The position numbers and the translations under genes are program-made. DNA of 64,000 bases from the NCBI GenBank assembly GCA_964652025.1, contig CAZYZX010000006.1, forward strand, positions 1 through 64,000, read 5' to 3'. The notes beneath the pieces were generated by a model, which was not told the DNA's origin, ran no database searches, and saw only the letters and a program-made list of their open reading frames with translations. This stretch comes from JAEXOD01 sp964652025. GTDB taxonomy: Bacteria > Bacteroidota > Ignavibacteria > Ignavibacteriales > Melioribacteraceae. Positions 8,301 through 17,487 of this stretch are shown here, piece after piece. Positions within the stretch are counted from its first letter, which is position 1; the number at the start of each line of letters is the position of its first letter.

Positions 8301-8354
8301 ATGAAAAAATATTTTCTAAATACATATCAATCAACAAATCGGAGAAGAGCATGA
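8301..8354 (+). other. candidate 17-codon upstream ORF overlapping the receptor start
   Basis: ATG 8301 begins a 17-codon frame ending in three Arg codons and Ala, with TGA at 8352-8354 overlapping the receptor ATG (8351) as ATGA. GGAG lies at 8297-8300 but with essentially no spacing to the ATG, so translation is doubtful. Translational coupling or attenuation is possible; chance is also possible. Confidence 0.3.
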
Positions 8355-11300
8355 GAACTGCTTCTTTATCTTTTTTAACACTTATTTTTGTAGCATTGTT
8401 AGGTTTATCTACAGTGCAGGTTTATGCGCAGGGTGTAACTACAGCAGCATTAAATGGTGTGGTTACGGATGAAAACGGAAATGTTTTACCAGCTGCTAAT
8501 GTTATTGCTGTACACTTACCAACTGGTACACAGTATGGTATAACAACACGTACAGATGGTAAATTCAATTTGTATGGTTTAAGAACAGGTGGACCATATG
8601 AAATAACCGTTTCGTTTGTGGGTTATAATTCTAAATCTGTTAACGAAGTTTATTTAGCACTAGGACAAAACTTAAGAATTGATTTTGTGCTAAGTGAAAA
8701 AACTTTGCAATTAGGTGAAATTTCTGTTACTGCAGAAAAGAACTCTATTATGAGTGAAAGTCGTACTGGTTCAACACAGAACGTAACTTTAAAACAAATA
8801 GAAGAGATCCCAACCGTATCTAGAAGTTTTCAATCTTTTGCAAAATTATCTCCATTATTTTCTGGTACTAACTTACAAGCTGCCGGAAGAAGCAACAGAT
8901 ATAACAATATTCAAATTGATGGTACCCAATATAACGACTTATTCGGTTTAGGTAGCACCGGAACACCGGGTGGACAAACAGGTACTAACCCTATCAGCTT
9001 GGATGCTATTCAAGAATTCCAGGTAGTTATTGCGCCTTACGATGTACGCCAAAGTGGTTTTACAGGCGGTGGTATTAATGCTATTACCCGTGGTGGAACA
9101 AACAAATATTCTGGATCTGCTTATTTTTATGGAAGAAATGAAAATATGATGGGAAAAAGCCCAAGTGAAGATGCAAAATTAAGAACAAAAATGCCTAAAT
9201 TTAGTGAATATCAATATGGTTTCCGTGTTGGTGGTCCTATCATTAAAGATAATCTATTTTTCTTTGTTAATGGTGAGTTAACTCAAGATACTCGTCCATC
9301 AGAAAACTTATCTTTAACACAAGGTACAAATATTGCTAGAAACACTGCGTTAGCAGATTCTATGCGTAAAATATTAATTTCAAAAGGATTTGATCCTGGT
9401 TCTTATGGTTCGTTTGATGTAGAAAGACCTAGTACAAAATTATTTACTCGTTTTGATTACAATTTATCAACTGACCATAAATTGACATTACGTTATAACT
9501 TTGTTAATGCATATCAAGATATTTTAGGGAATAGATCATCTTCTAATGCTATGAGCTTTAGTTCTTATGCTTATAGAATTAAAAATAAAACTCATTCTAT
9601 TGTAGCTCAGTTAAACAGTAACTTTGGTAATAGCATGTCTAACGAATTAATCGTTGGTTTTACATCTATTCGTGATAGAAGAAAAGGTGTAAGTGCTCCA
9701 TCTCCAGAGTTAAAAGTATTAGAAAATGGTTTATCTATGAGTGCTGGTGTTGACCAATATTCATCTGCAAACGAGTTAGACCAAGACATTTTAGAAATAA
9801 CAGATAACTTTACATATTTATTAGGTAATCACGTATTTACATTTGGTACTCACAACGAATTCTTTAGCTTCCGTAATTTATTTATTGGTGCATTCCATGG
9901 TTATTACGAATTTAAGAATTTAGTTGATTTACAAAATAATAAAATTTCATTTTATTCTCACAAATATTCTAGAACAAGTGATCCAAACCAAGCTGCTGAA
10001 TTTAATGTAAATCAAATTGGTTTTTACGCACAAGATGAATGGTCTGTAATACCAAGATTAAAATTAACTATTGGTGCACGTGTAGATATTCCGTTTATAC
10101 CAGAAGCTCCTGCAAAGAATGATTCTGTTTCAAAATATTTACCAAAATATAAAACAGATGATGTACCAAGTGGAAACGTTTTATTTAGCCCAAGAGTTGG
10201 TTTTAACTACGATTTATTTGGCGATAGAACAACCCAAGTACGTGGTGGATTTGGATTATTTACAGGTCGTATTCCTTATGTATGGATTTCTAATGCTTAT
10301 ACCAATAGCGGTATGTTATATGCAGAAGTTAGAAATCAATCGGCAACAGTATATCCTGGATTTAGTTTAGATCCATATAAGCAATGGTATCCTGGCGATC
10401 CTGGAACAGGAAGTCCAAGAGTTCAATCTGAAATTAACTTAACTGATACAGATTTCAAATTACCTCAAATTTTAAGATATAACTTATCTGTAGACCAACA
10501 GTTACCATTTGGTTTTATTGGAACAGTTGAATTTATTTATTCAAAATCTGTTAATGATTTAGTTTACACAAAAGAGAATTTAAAGCCTGTTACATCAGTA
10601 GATTTATTTGAAGGTAGAAACATTTGGGGTGGAACTAACACTTATAACAATAACTTCTATGATGTATTAGTATTAAAAAATACAAGCAAAGGTTATTCAT
10701 ATAACTTAAGCTTCCAAGTTCAAAGAAATATGGCAAGAGGACTATCAGTTAATGCTGGTTATGTTTACGGAAAAGCAATGGATTTAAACAGTGTTACTTC
10801 ATCTCAAGCACGTTCACAAATGCGTTATAACCCAATAGATAACGACCCAAATAACCCAGAATTAACAACCTCTTTATACGAAATTAAACACCGTGTATTT
10901 GGTTCAGTTTCTTTTACAGAAGAATTTTTAGCTGGCGCAGCAACTACAATATCTTTGTATTACAATGGTCAAAGTGGTCAACCATATTCGTTTGTAGTTT
11001 ATGGAGACGTAAACAACGACGGTTTTGATTGGAACGACTTATTCTATATTCCAAAAGATAGAAACGATATTCAGTTAGGTACATTAACTGGTGGTGTTTA
11101 TACACCTAATAATGCTTGGTTAGATGAATTAGATAAATTCATTAAAAACAATGAATACTTAAACGAAAATCGTGGGAAAATGTCTAAACGTAATGGCGCA
11201 CGTAATCCTTGGAGAAATATTTTGGATTTAAGAATTGCTCAAGATATTCCAGATTACTTTGGATTTGGCAAATTCCAAATTACATTAGATATTTTGAACG

Positions 11301-11497
11301 TACTTAACTTAATAGATCCTACAGCTGGATGGGATAGAAGTGTATACAGCACTTATGCACCAGTTAAATACGTTGGTCGCGATAATACAGGACGCGCAGT
11401 ATATTCATTAAATACCAACTTTGCTAAAGATCCTTATACTGCAGATAATATCAACAGTCGTTGGGCTATGCAATTTGGTATTAGATATTCTTTCTAA
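8351..11497 (+). CDS. Oar-like TonB-dependent outer-membrane receptor
   Basis: A 1048-residue protein with a signal peptide (1-26, ending VYAQG), a carboxypeptidase-regulatory-like domain (about 33-115), a plug domain (about 130-250, containing the RSNRYNNIQIDG and GGGINAITRGGTN segments) and a long barrel ending in aromatic WAMQFGIRYSF. The size and plug motifs match the Oar-type receptors of Myxococcus and Bacteroidota rather than short siderophore receptors. The start has an SD, GGAG, 6 nt upstream of ATG 8351. Codon choice is somewhat less AT-extreme than in neighbours, which fits an abundant outer-membrane protein. It may import breakdown products made by the upstream amylase, but Oar-type receptors have also been linked to peptides, so the substrate is open. 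A strong terminator follows. Confidence 0.88.
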   Translation: MRTASLSFLTLIFVALLGLSTVQVYAQGVTTAALNGVVTDENGNVLPAANVIAVHLPTGTQYGITTRTDGKFNLYGLRTGGPYEITVSFVGYNSKSVNEVYLALGQNLRIDFVLSEKTLQLGEISVTAEKNSIMSESRTGSTQNVTLKQIEEIPTVSRSFQSFAKLSPLFSGTNLQAAGRSNRYNNIQIDGTQYNDLFGLGSTGTPGGQTGTNPISLDAIQEFQVVIAPYDVRQSGFTGGGINAITRGGTNKYSGSAYFYGRNENMMGKSPSEDAKLRTKMPKFSEYQYGFRVGGPIIKDNLFFFVNGELTQDTRPSENLSLTQGTNIARNTALADSMRKILISKGFDPGSYGSFDVERPSTKLFTRFDYNLSTDHKLTLRYNFVNAYQDILGNRSSSNAMSFSSYAYRIKNKTHSIVAQLNSNFGNSMSNELIVGFTSIRDRRKGVSAPSPELKVLENGLSMSAGVDQYSSANELDQDILEITDNFTYLLGNHVFTFGTHNEFFSFRNLFIGAFHGYYEFKNLVDLQNNKISFYSHKYSRTSDPNQAAEFNVNQIGFYAQDEWSVIPRLKLTIGARVDIPFIPEAPAKNDSVSKYLPKYKTDDVPSGNVLFSPRVGFNYDLFGDRTTQVRGGFGLFTGRIPYVWISNAYTNSGMLYAEVRNQSATVYPGFSLDPYKQWYPGDPGTGSPRVQSEINLTDTDFKLPQILRYNLSVDQQLPFGFIGTVEFIYSKSVNDLVYTKENLKPVTSVDLFEGRNIWGGTNTYNNNFYDVLVLKNTSKGYSYNLSFQVQRNMARGLSVNAGYVYGKAMDLNSVTSSQARSQMRYNPIDNDPNNPELTTSLYEIKHRVFGSVSFTEEFLAGAATTISLYYNGQSGQPYSFVVYGDVNNDGFDWNDLFYIPKDRNDIQLGTLTGGVYTPNNAWLDELDKFIKNNEYLNENRGKMSKRNGARNPWRNILDLRIAQDIPDYFGFGKFQITLDILNVLNLIDPTAGWDRSVYSTYAPVKYVGRDNTGRAVYSLNTNFAKDPYTADNINSRWAMQFGIRYSF

Positions 11498-11524
11498 TTT
11501 TAGATTAGAAAATTTATTTTTATT

Positions 11525-11557
11525 AAAACCTTCGGCAATGCCGAAGGTTTTTTTTAT
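11525..11557 (+). terminator. Rho-independent terminator
   Basis: AAAACCTTCGGC (11525-11536) pairs with GCCGAAGGTTTT (11540-11551) around AAT, followed by a T tract. It ends the receptor transcript 28 nt past the stop. Confidence 0.88.
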
Positions 11558-11625
11558 TTTAAATTTTGAATTTTATTAATTATTTTTATATCTTAAATTA
11601 ATTTTATTAAAAAAGTTATAGTTAA

Positions 11626-12129
11626 ATGGGTACAGATATTATAGAAAAATTAAAGCAAATTAAAATGTTAATAACAGATGTTGATGGTGTATTAACTGAT
11701 GGGGGATTATATTATACCGAAGAAGGTATGATAATGAAAAAATTTAATGTAAAAGATGGAATGGGCACTTTTTTATTGCGAAATAAAGGAGTTTTGTGTG
11801 GAATAATTTCTACTGATGTAAGTCCTGTTATTACTAAACGTGGTGAACGCTTGAAGATGGATTTTACTTATATTGGCATACATGATAAAAAGAGTAAGAT
11901 GTTGGAACTTTGCGATGAATATGGAATTACACCAGAAGAAGTTGCTTTTATTGGTGATGATGTAAATGATATTAGTATAATAGAAACTGTTGGTTTTTCT
12001 GCTGCACCAAGTGATGCAGTAGATAAAATTATTGATATGGTAGATTACATTTGTGTAAGAGAAGGTGGGAAAGGAGCATTTAGAGAAGTTGTAGACTTAA
12101 TCTTAAAGCATAAATTTGATGAGGAATAA
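11626..12129 (+). CDS. kdsC: 3-deoxy-D-manno-octulosonate 8-phosphate phosphatase (KdsC-type HAD)
   Basis: This 167-residue HAD phosphatase removes phosphate from KDO-8-P in the lipopolysaccharide inner-core pathway. The catalytic DxD is D18 and D20 (LITDVDGVLTDG), KxxDG follows (FNVKDGMG), and the acidic motif IV is FIGDDVNDI near 110-118. Length and the compact fold without a cap domain fit the KdsC tetramer family. Motif II reads IIST rather than the more common IISGR, a small departure. The stop is immediately followed by the ATG of the next gene, so the two are translated together, although the partner has no evident link to KDO. Presence of this gene supports a Gram-negative envelope with LPS. 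Confidence 0.85.
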   Translation: MGTDIIEKLKQIKMLITDVDGVLTDGGLYYTEEGMIMKKFNVKDGMGTFLLRNKGVLCGIISTDVSPVITKRGERLKMDFTYIGIHDKKSKMLELCDEYGITPEEVAFIGDDVNDISIIETVGFSAAPSDAVDKIIDMVDYICVREGGKGAFREVVDLILKHKFDEE

Positions 12130-13548
12130 ATGTTTAGATATTTTACGTTCTTTATAATTTTAAGTTGTGTATCAATATTTTCGCAATCGAAATTAGAAAA
12201 AGTACAAGTTCAAATTGAAAAAGGTAATTTTATGAATGCGCATGAAATGATAGAAAATTTTTTAGAGGATGAAACATTATCTAGTGCAAAAAAGGAAGCA
12301 TTAAAATTTGAAAATGAAAGGATGGATAGAATAAAAAAAGATTTTACGAAAACTGAGGAAGATGTTTTAAAGATTTTAGAAAAATATTACCCAGGTATTA
12401 CAGCAAAAGATTTAGAAAAATGGGAAAAGAGTAAAAAATTGGAATTTAAAATTATAAATGGTAAAAAATACTACTTTAACAGAGCTGTAAGTAATTTATT
12501 TTTAATAGATGAAGAAGCTAGAAAAGTGCTAGAAAAAGTAGATGGTTACTATATTAACACATTAGACTTGTTTTTAGATAAATATTTACCTAAAGTTGTA
12601 GCAAAAGGTAAAAAAAATAGCCTTGTTAATCCTGTTAAGGTAAAATTAAATTATACTTTAGAAGTTAAGCCAAATGTTGTACCAGATGGTGAAATTATCC
12701 GCTGTTGGCTACCATATCCAAGAGAAGATAACAGAAGACAAAAAAATGTTAAACTTATAAGTATCAATTCCCCTAATTATGTTATTGCGGGGAATAATAA
12801 TTTACAGCGAACAATATATTTAGAAAAAGTTGCAGAAAAAGACAAACCTACAATATTTAATGTTAAGTTCGAATTAGAATCTTTTGCTGAATATAACAAA
12901 ATAGAATTAAACAAAATTAAACCATATGATAAAAATTCTGATGTATACAAAAAGTATACAGCAGAAGTATATCCACATATTTTATTTACAGAAAAAATAA
13001 AAGAAATATCCAAAGAAATAGTTGGTGAAGAAACAAATCCTTATTTAATTGCAAAAAAAATATTTACATGGATAGATAAAAATATACCTTGGGCAGGTTC
13101 TAGGGAATACTCTACAATTTATAATATACCAGATTATGTTTTAGAAAATAGACATGGAGATTGTGGACAGGTTTCTTTGTTATTTATTACATTATGCCGT
13201 TATAATGGTATTCCTGCAAAGTGGCAAAGTGGTTGGATGCTTCACCCAGGCAATGTTAATTTACATGATTGGGCAGAAGTATATTTTGAGGGTTATGGTT
13301 GGTTGCCAGTTGACCAATCTGCTGGAATTAGAAAAGTTGATAATGAAAATGTAAAGTATTTTTATTTAGGTGGAACGGATAGTTATAGGCTTATAGTAAA
13401 CGATGATATTTCATCACCATTGTTTCCAGCTAAGTTATATCCTCGTAGTGAAACTGTGGATTTCCAAAGAGGAGAAGTAGAGTGGCGTGGTGGTAATATT
13501 TATTTTGACGAGTGGGATTATCATATGGAAGTTAAATATTCTGAGTAA
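12130..13548 (+). CDS. secreted transglutaminase-like cysteine protease-fold protein
   Basis: A 472-residue exported protein (signal peptide about 1-19, ending FSQS). Residues 20-150 are mostly helical and charged. A transglutaminase-core domain follows, with the triad visible as C345 (HGDCGQ), H379 (LHDWAE) and D395 (WLPVDQS). This family includes peptide-bond hydrolases and cross-linking enzymes, and bacterial members are often proteases or peptidoglycan-associated. The start codon follows the kdsC stop directly, with its SD (GATGAGGA) inside the kdsC end. The real substrate is unknown. A hypothetical gene starts 3 nt after its stop, making a three-gene operon. Confidence 0.8.
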   Translation: MFRYFTFFIILSCVSIFSQSKLEKVQVQIEKGNFMNAHEMIENFLEDETLSSAKKEALKFENERMDRIKKDFTKTEEDVLKILEKYYPGITAKDLEKWEKSKKLEFKIINGKKYYFNRAVSNLFLIDEEARKVLEKVDGYYINTLDLFLDKYLPKVVAKGKKNSLVNPVKVKLNYTLEVKPNVVPDGEIIRCWLPYPREDNRRQKNVKLISINSPNYVIAGNNNLQRTIYLEKVAEKDKPTIFNVKFELESFAEYNKIELNKIKPYDKNSDVYKKYTAEVYPHILFTEKIKEISKEIVGEETNPYLIAKKIFTWIDKNIPWAGSREYSTIYNIPDYVLENRHGDCGQVSLLFITLCRYNGIPAKWQSGWMLHPGNVNLHDWAEVYFEGYGWLPVDQSAGIRKVDNENVKYFYLGGTDSYRLIVNDDISSPLFPAKLYPRSETVDFQRGEVEWRGGNIYFDEWDYHMEVKYSE

Positions 13549-13551
13549 AGA

Positions 13552-14442
13552 ATGAATAAAGAAAAAGTTACCGTAAAAATAGAACCTAGCGAAATTTCTA
13601 GATTTAAGGTGTTTATAGAGTTTTTACAATCCACAATGAAAGATTTGGTTGTTTCTAATTTTAGATACGGACAACTTGGTGGTGAAGCTATTATTTCATT
13701 TGAAGTTGATGATAAAAATTATGAGGACTTTGTTCATAAGCTAAATTTAAATCACTTTAAAATAATATCTTTATCTAAAGAAATTAAATCTGATTTTAAT
13801 AAAATTAGTGATAAATATTATAAAAAAGAAACTTGGAGTAATTTAGATAAAGCTAAAAAAAATGGTACAGAAAAAGTTACTACAACATTTATTGATAATT
13901 TAACTAAAGATGGCAAATATGAAGAATTAATAAAGATAATTAAAGATATACGTTATGCGGGGGAATTAGCAAAATATGCAGCTGATAATTTAAACACGGC
14001 AATAGCAAATTTAATAAAAAGGTGTACATTAAAAAATAATACTAATAGACAAGATGCAGAAGAAAGAATTAAAACGTTAATTAAAATTGCGGGCGATGAT
14101 AAGTTGAAAATTTTACAAAAATTTGAATTAATGAACGATGCAGGTAAAAAAGCGATTGAGATTTGCGCTTCTTACAAAGAAATGGTAGATTATTTAATTC
14201 AGATTGCAAATAATAATCAAATTCATAATAGCCTAAATATTCTTTCCGCTTTGCAATTTGCTTCTATTGTTTTATTGGAACCAGAAAAATTTGAAATAGA
14301 AATTAATAGAGCAGTTAGAAATTTAAATGTAAGATACTTAGATATAGCTTATGATGTTGTAAAAGAATATCTATCTTTAGAACAAAAAGAAAAATTTAAT
14401 AACTTTATTCAGTTTATAAGGGAAAAAAGAGAAAGTTTATAA
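13552..14442 (+). CDS. hypothetical protein, last gene of the kdsC operon
   Basis: I do not recognise this 296-residue protein. It has no signal peptide or membrane segment. Residues 1-80 look like an alpha/beta domain (alternating VTVKIEPSE and EAIISFEVDD strands); residues 80-130 are Lys-rich and polar; residues 130-296 are predicted helical with repeated Leu/Ile/Ala spacing (EELIKIIKDIRYAGELAKYAADN), possibly a small helical-repeat fold. It is 3 nt downstream of the transglutaminase gene and ends 2 nt before the converging rmlD gene, with no terminator between. It is a real gene by codon use and operon position; no function can be given. Confidence 0.65.
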   Translation: MNKEKVTVKIEPSEISRFKVFIEFLQSTMKDLVVSNFRYGQLGGEAIISFEVDDKNYEDFVHKLNLNHFKIISLSKEIKSDFNKISDKYYKKETWSNLDKAKKNGTEKVTTTFIDNLTKDGKYEELIKIIKDIRYAGELAKYAADNLNTAIANLIKRCTLKNNTNRQDAEERIKTLIKIAGDDKLKILQKFELMNDAGKKAIEICASYKEMVDYLIQIANNNQIHNSLNILSALQFASIVLLEPEKFEIEINRAVRNLNVRYLDIAYDVVKEYLSLEQKEKFNNFIQFIREKRESL

Positions 14443-14444
14443 CT

Positions 14445-15338
14445 TTACATATTTAGTTCGTTTTTCATCTCTTCAAAAGTTTTTTCTAAATCTGTAGGTA
14501 CAAAATTAAAAAAGGTATTGGCTTTTTTTGTTATTAATCCAGATTTTAAAGGTCTTAGTGCAAGTTGATTTAAATCCCTTGTTAATATTGGGGTAATTAA
14601 ATTTTTATCTAGTCTAAAATAATCCGCAATTTTTAACGTAAAATCATATCTACTTAAAAATTCTTTACCGCCAATATTAAATAAACCATAAATTTCATTT
14701 TCAATAATTGTTAAAATAGCATTTGCCAAGTCATTAAGGTAAGTTGGGTTATTAATTTGGTCAGTTACAATTTTTATATTTTTATTTTCTTTAATACTAT
14801 TATAAACCCATTTAACAAAATCATTTCGTCCATACTTTGCGGGTCCATAAAGTACGTTTGTTCTAATAATAGTATATTTTTGTGTATTATTTTTAATTTC
14901 GTTTTCGCCTAAAAGTTTCGTTAATCCGTAGTAACCTATTGGGTTAGGTTTGTCGTCTTCTGTATATGGACCGTTTAATCCATCAAAAACATAATCACTA
15001 GAAATATGGATTAAGTGAGCATTAATTTTGTTTGCATAATAAGATAAGTATTTTACTCCATTAACGTTTATATTAAATGCGGCTTCTTTTTCAATTTCGC
15101 TTTTATCTACATTGGTATAGGCTGCAGTATTAATTATAATTTCTGGTTTTGTGTTTAATATTAGGTCTGATACTAAACTTTCGTTAGAAATATCAAGTTT
15201 AATATACATTAAATTTTCTATAAATGATTCATCTTCAAAAGAAGCAGCTAGAACAGTGTAATTTTTATTTAATGCAAACTTTACTAATGTTTGTCCAAGC
15301 ATTCCATTAGAGCCAATAATTAAAATTCTTTTACTCAT
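14445..15338 (-). CDS. rfbD: dTDP-4-dehydrorhamnose reductase (RmlD-like SDR)
   Basis: A 297-residue extended short-chain dehydrogenase. The Rossmann motif GSNGMLGQ (about 9-16) binds NAD(P)H, NTAAYTNVDKSE (about 70-81) is the RmlD signature, and the catalytic Ser/Tyr/Lys are in HISSDYVFDG and YYGLTK. RmlD makes dTDP-L-rhamnose for O-antigen or other surface glycans. No rmlA, rmlB or rmlC lies nearby, so another sugar reductase role, or the related methionine-adenosyltransferase regulatory-subunit-like group, cannot be excluded. Its ATG directly abuts the stop of the PfkB kinase gene upstream, so they form a two-gene minus-strand operon. Confidence 0.78.
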   Translation of the reverse strand: MSKRILIIGSNGMLGQTLVKFALNKNYTVLAASFEDESFIENLMYIKLDISNESLVSDLILNTKPEIIINTAAYTNVDKSEIEKEAAFNINVNGVKYLSYYANKINAHLIHISSDYVFDGLNGPYTEDDKPNPIGYYGLTKLLGENEIKNNTQKYTIIRTNVLYGPAKYGRNDFVKWVYNSIKENKNIKIVTDQINNPTYLNDLANAILTIIENEIYGLFNIGGKEFLSRYDFTLKIADYFRLDKNLITPILTRDLNQLALRPLKSGLITKKANTFFNFVPTDLEKTFEEMKNELNM

Positions 15339-16211
15339 TTAATTTTCTAAATTAATTATAAAATTGCTATACTCGCTTAGTGAGGAAAAAATACCCGCAT
15401 TATAGTTAGCTAACTGTAGCGAATATTCAAAATCTTGCTTGCAAATATAGGAATAAAAAAATATTGAACCAAAAATATCCCCACATCCAACTGTATTTAT
15501 TGTATTTACTTCATTAGCTTTTAAAGTTATATTTTTTATACCTAAATCAGTTTTGTAATAACCTTCAACTCCTTTATTAGATTTTGTAATTATTAATCCT
15601 TTTATACCACTATTAAAAACATCTTCAATTATTTCTTCTTTTTTATCAAATTTAGAAATTGTTAATAATTCTGTCTCGTTTACTTGAACTATATCAAAGC
15701 ATTTTAAGTATTTTTCTGCTTCGGGTATTTTTCTAAAATTTCTTTTATTATTTTCATCAATTCCACGGGCTAGGGAATGAATATCACAATAAATAATTGC
15801 TTTAGTATTTTTACGAATATCTTCTAATGTAGATAGGGATATGTCAAAACCGGTAATCATGTTAATTAATATACCATTAAATTGAGTATAGTTAACATTA
15901 TGAGGAATAATAAGTGGCTTGGATAAATTTTGGTAACATTCCTCGCGTTCTTTGTGGGGATTAATTAGTAAATGAATAATTGGAATATCTTTAGTTAAAG
16001 TAGAATATTGAAGATTAAAATTATTATAAATATTACTTACTAATTTTAAATAATCATCAGTATAATTTGTTAATAAAAATAAGTTCAATAATTTAGGACG
16101 TATACTTGATAAACCTAAGGCAGAATAATAAACACCACCCGGTTTATTTAAGCATAAATTATTTTGGTGAATAAAATCTAAGACGGAACTACCAATTAAT
16201 AATATTTTCAT
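15339..16211 (-). CDS. PfkB-family carbohydrate kinase
   Basis: A 290-residue ribokinase-like kinase. The C-terminal signature NTVGCGDIFGSIFF (about 238-251) carries the anion-hole and catalytic Asp of PfkB proteins, with Cys in place of the common Ala (GAGD to GCGD). The N-terminal LLIGSSVLDFIH matches the family start, and DIVQVNETEL is the conserved N-x-x-E-like segment. Substrate could be a sugar, nucleoside or sugar phosphate. It is cotranscribed with the RmlD-like reductase, hinting at sugar modification, but the pairing is not diagnostic. Confidence 0.75.
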   Translation of the reverse strand: MKILLIGSSVLDFIHQNNLCLNKPGGVYYSALGLSSIRPKLLNLFLLTNYTDDYLKLVSNIYNNFNLQYSTLTKDIPIIHLLINPHKEREECYQNLSKPLIIPHNVNYTQFNGILINMITGFDISLSTLEDIRKNTKAIIYCDIHSLARGIDENNKRNFRKIPEAEKYLKCFDIVQVNETELLTISKFDKKEEIIEDVFNSGIKGLIITKSNKGVEGYYKTDLGIKNITLKANEVNTINTVGCGDIFGSIFFYSYICKQDFEYSLQLANYNAGIFSSLSEYSNFIINLEN

Positions 16212-16274
16212 AATATATGAATTTTTATTTATTAATACTTGTTTAAATATAATAAATATTAAAAGAGAACAAAA

Positions 16275-17402
16275 ATGAAAATTGGAATAACATGCTATCC
16301 TACATATGGTGGAAGTGGAACAGTTGCAACAGAATTGGGTAAAGAATTAGCAGCTTTAGGACATCAAGTGCATTTTATTAGTAGTGCATTACCATATAGG
16401 TTAAAAACATTTGTGGAAAATATATATTTTCACGAAGTTGAAAGTACAACTTATCCATTGTTTGATGGGCAATTATACTCGCTAGCATTAACAAGCAAAA
16501 TGACAGAAGTGGCTGAATATGAAAAATTAGATTTAATACATGTTCATTATGCTATACCACATGCGGTTAGTGCTTATTTGGCTAAACAAATTTTGAAAAA
16601 AAATAATAGAGATATAAAAATAATAACAACTTTACATGGAACAGATATTACTTTAGTAGGGTTAGAACCATCATTTTTACCATTAGTAAAATATAGTATA
16701 GAAGAAAGTGACGGTGTTACAGCAGTATCGCGGTTTTTAAAGGAAAAAACATTAACTAATTATCAAATAGAAAAAGAAATAGAAGTAATATATAATTTTA
16801 TAGATTCAAATGTATTTAAACCTGGTAGGTGTTGTGACTTTAAAAAACATATTGCTCCAAATGGCGAAAAAATATTAGTCCATACTTCTAATTTTAGAAC
16901 TGTAAAAAGAGTGCAAGATACTATACGGGTTTTTGATATTGTTAGAAAAGAAATTCCAGCTAAACTTTTACTTGTGGGTGATGGACCAGATAGGAGTGAT
17001 TGTGAAAGGTTAACAAGAGAATTAAATTTACAAACTGATGTTATATTTTTAGGAAAGCAAGAAGGATTAGTAGAAATACTAAGCTCATCGGATTTGTTTT
17101 TAATGCCTTCTCAATCAGAAAGTTTTGGACTTGCCGCACTAGAGGCTATGGCTTGTGGTTTACCGGTAATTAGCACATCTGTAGGTGGATTGCCTGAATT
17201 AAACGTTCATAACGAAACAGGTTATATTTGCGAAATTGGTGATATTGAAAGGATGGCTAAATACAGTATAGATTTGCTTAAAAACGAGAAAAAATATAAT
17301 ATATTTTCTAAAAACGCAAGAGATAGAGCCGTTAATGTTTTCGATAAAAAGTTTATTGTGCCACAATATATATCTTATTATGAAAAAATTTTAGGTAAGT
17401 AA
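16275..17402 (+). CDS. bshA: N-acetyl-alpha-D-glucosaminyl L-malate synthase, bacillithiol biosynthesis
   Basis: A 375-residue GT4 glycosyltransferase that joins GlcNAc from UDP-GlcNAc to L-malate, the first step of bacillithiol synthesis in the cytosol. The opening ITCYPTYGGSGTVATELG and LIHVHYAIPHA segments are characteristic of BshA rather than generic GT4 enzymes. The donor-site motif SESFGLAALEAMACGLP (about 279-295) is the E-x7-E region of the family. SD AAAGAGAA lies just before the ATG. No bshB or bshC is visible nearby. It is transcribed divergently from the PfkB kinase. Bacillithiol occurs in Firmicutes, Deinococcus and many Bacteroidota/Chlorobiota, in line with the other genes here. 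Confidence 0.9.
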   Translation: MKIGITCYPTYGGSGTVATELGKELAALGHQVHFISSALPYRLKTFVENIYFHEVESTTYPLFDGQLYSLALTSKMTEVAEYEKLDLIHVHYAIPHAVSAYLAKQILKKNNRDIKIITTLHGTDITLVGLEPSFLPLVKYSIEESDGVTAVSRFLKEKTLTNYQIEKEIEVIYNFIDSNVFKPGRCCDFKKHIAPNGEKILVHTSNFRTVKRVQDTIRVFDIVRKEIPAKLLLVGDGPDRSDCERLTRELNLQTDVIFLGKQEGLVEILSSSDLFLMPSQSESFGLAALEAMACGLPVISTSVGGLPELNVHNETGYICEIGDIERMAKYSIDLLKNEKKYNIFSKNARDRAVNVFDKKFIVPQYISYYEKILGK

Positions 17403-17487
17403 ACATTTTTTGAACAAAATCAGTCCGTTATTCGTTTATAACTAAAATTTAGTCAAAAATTTATTAATTATATTTTAGGACTGATAA

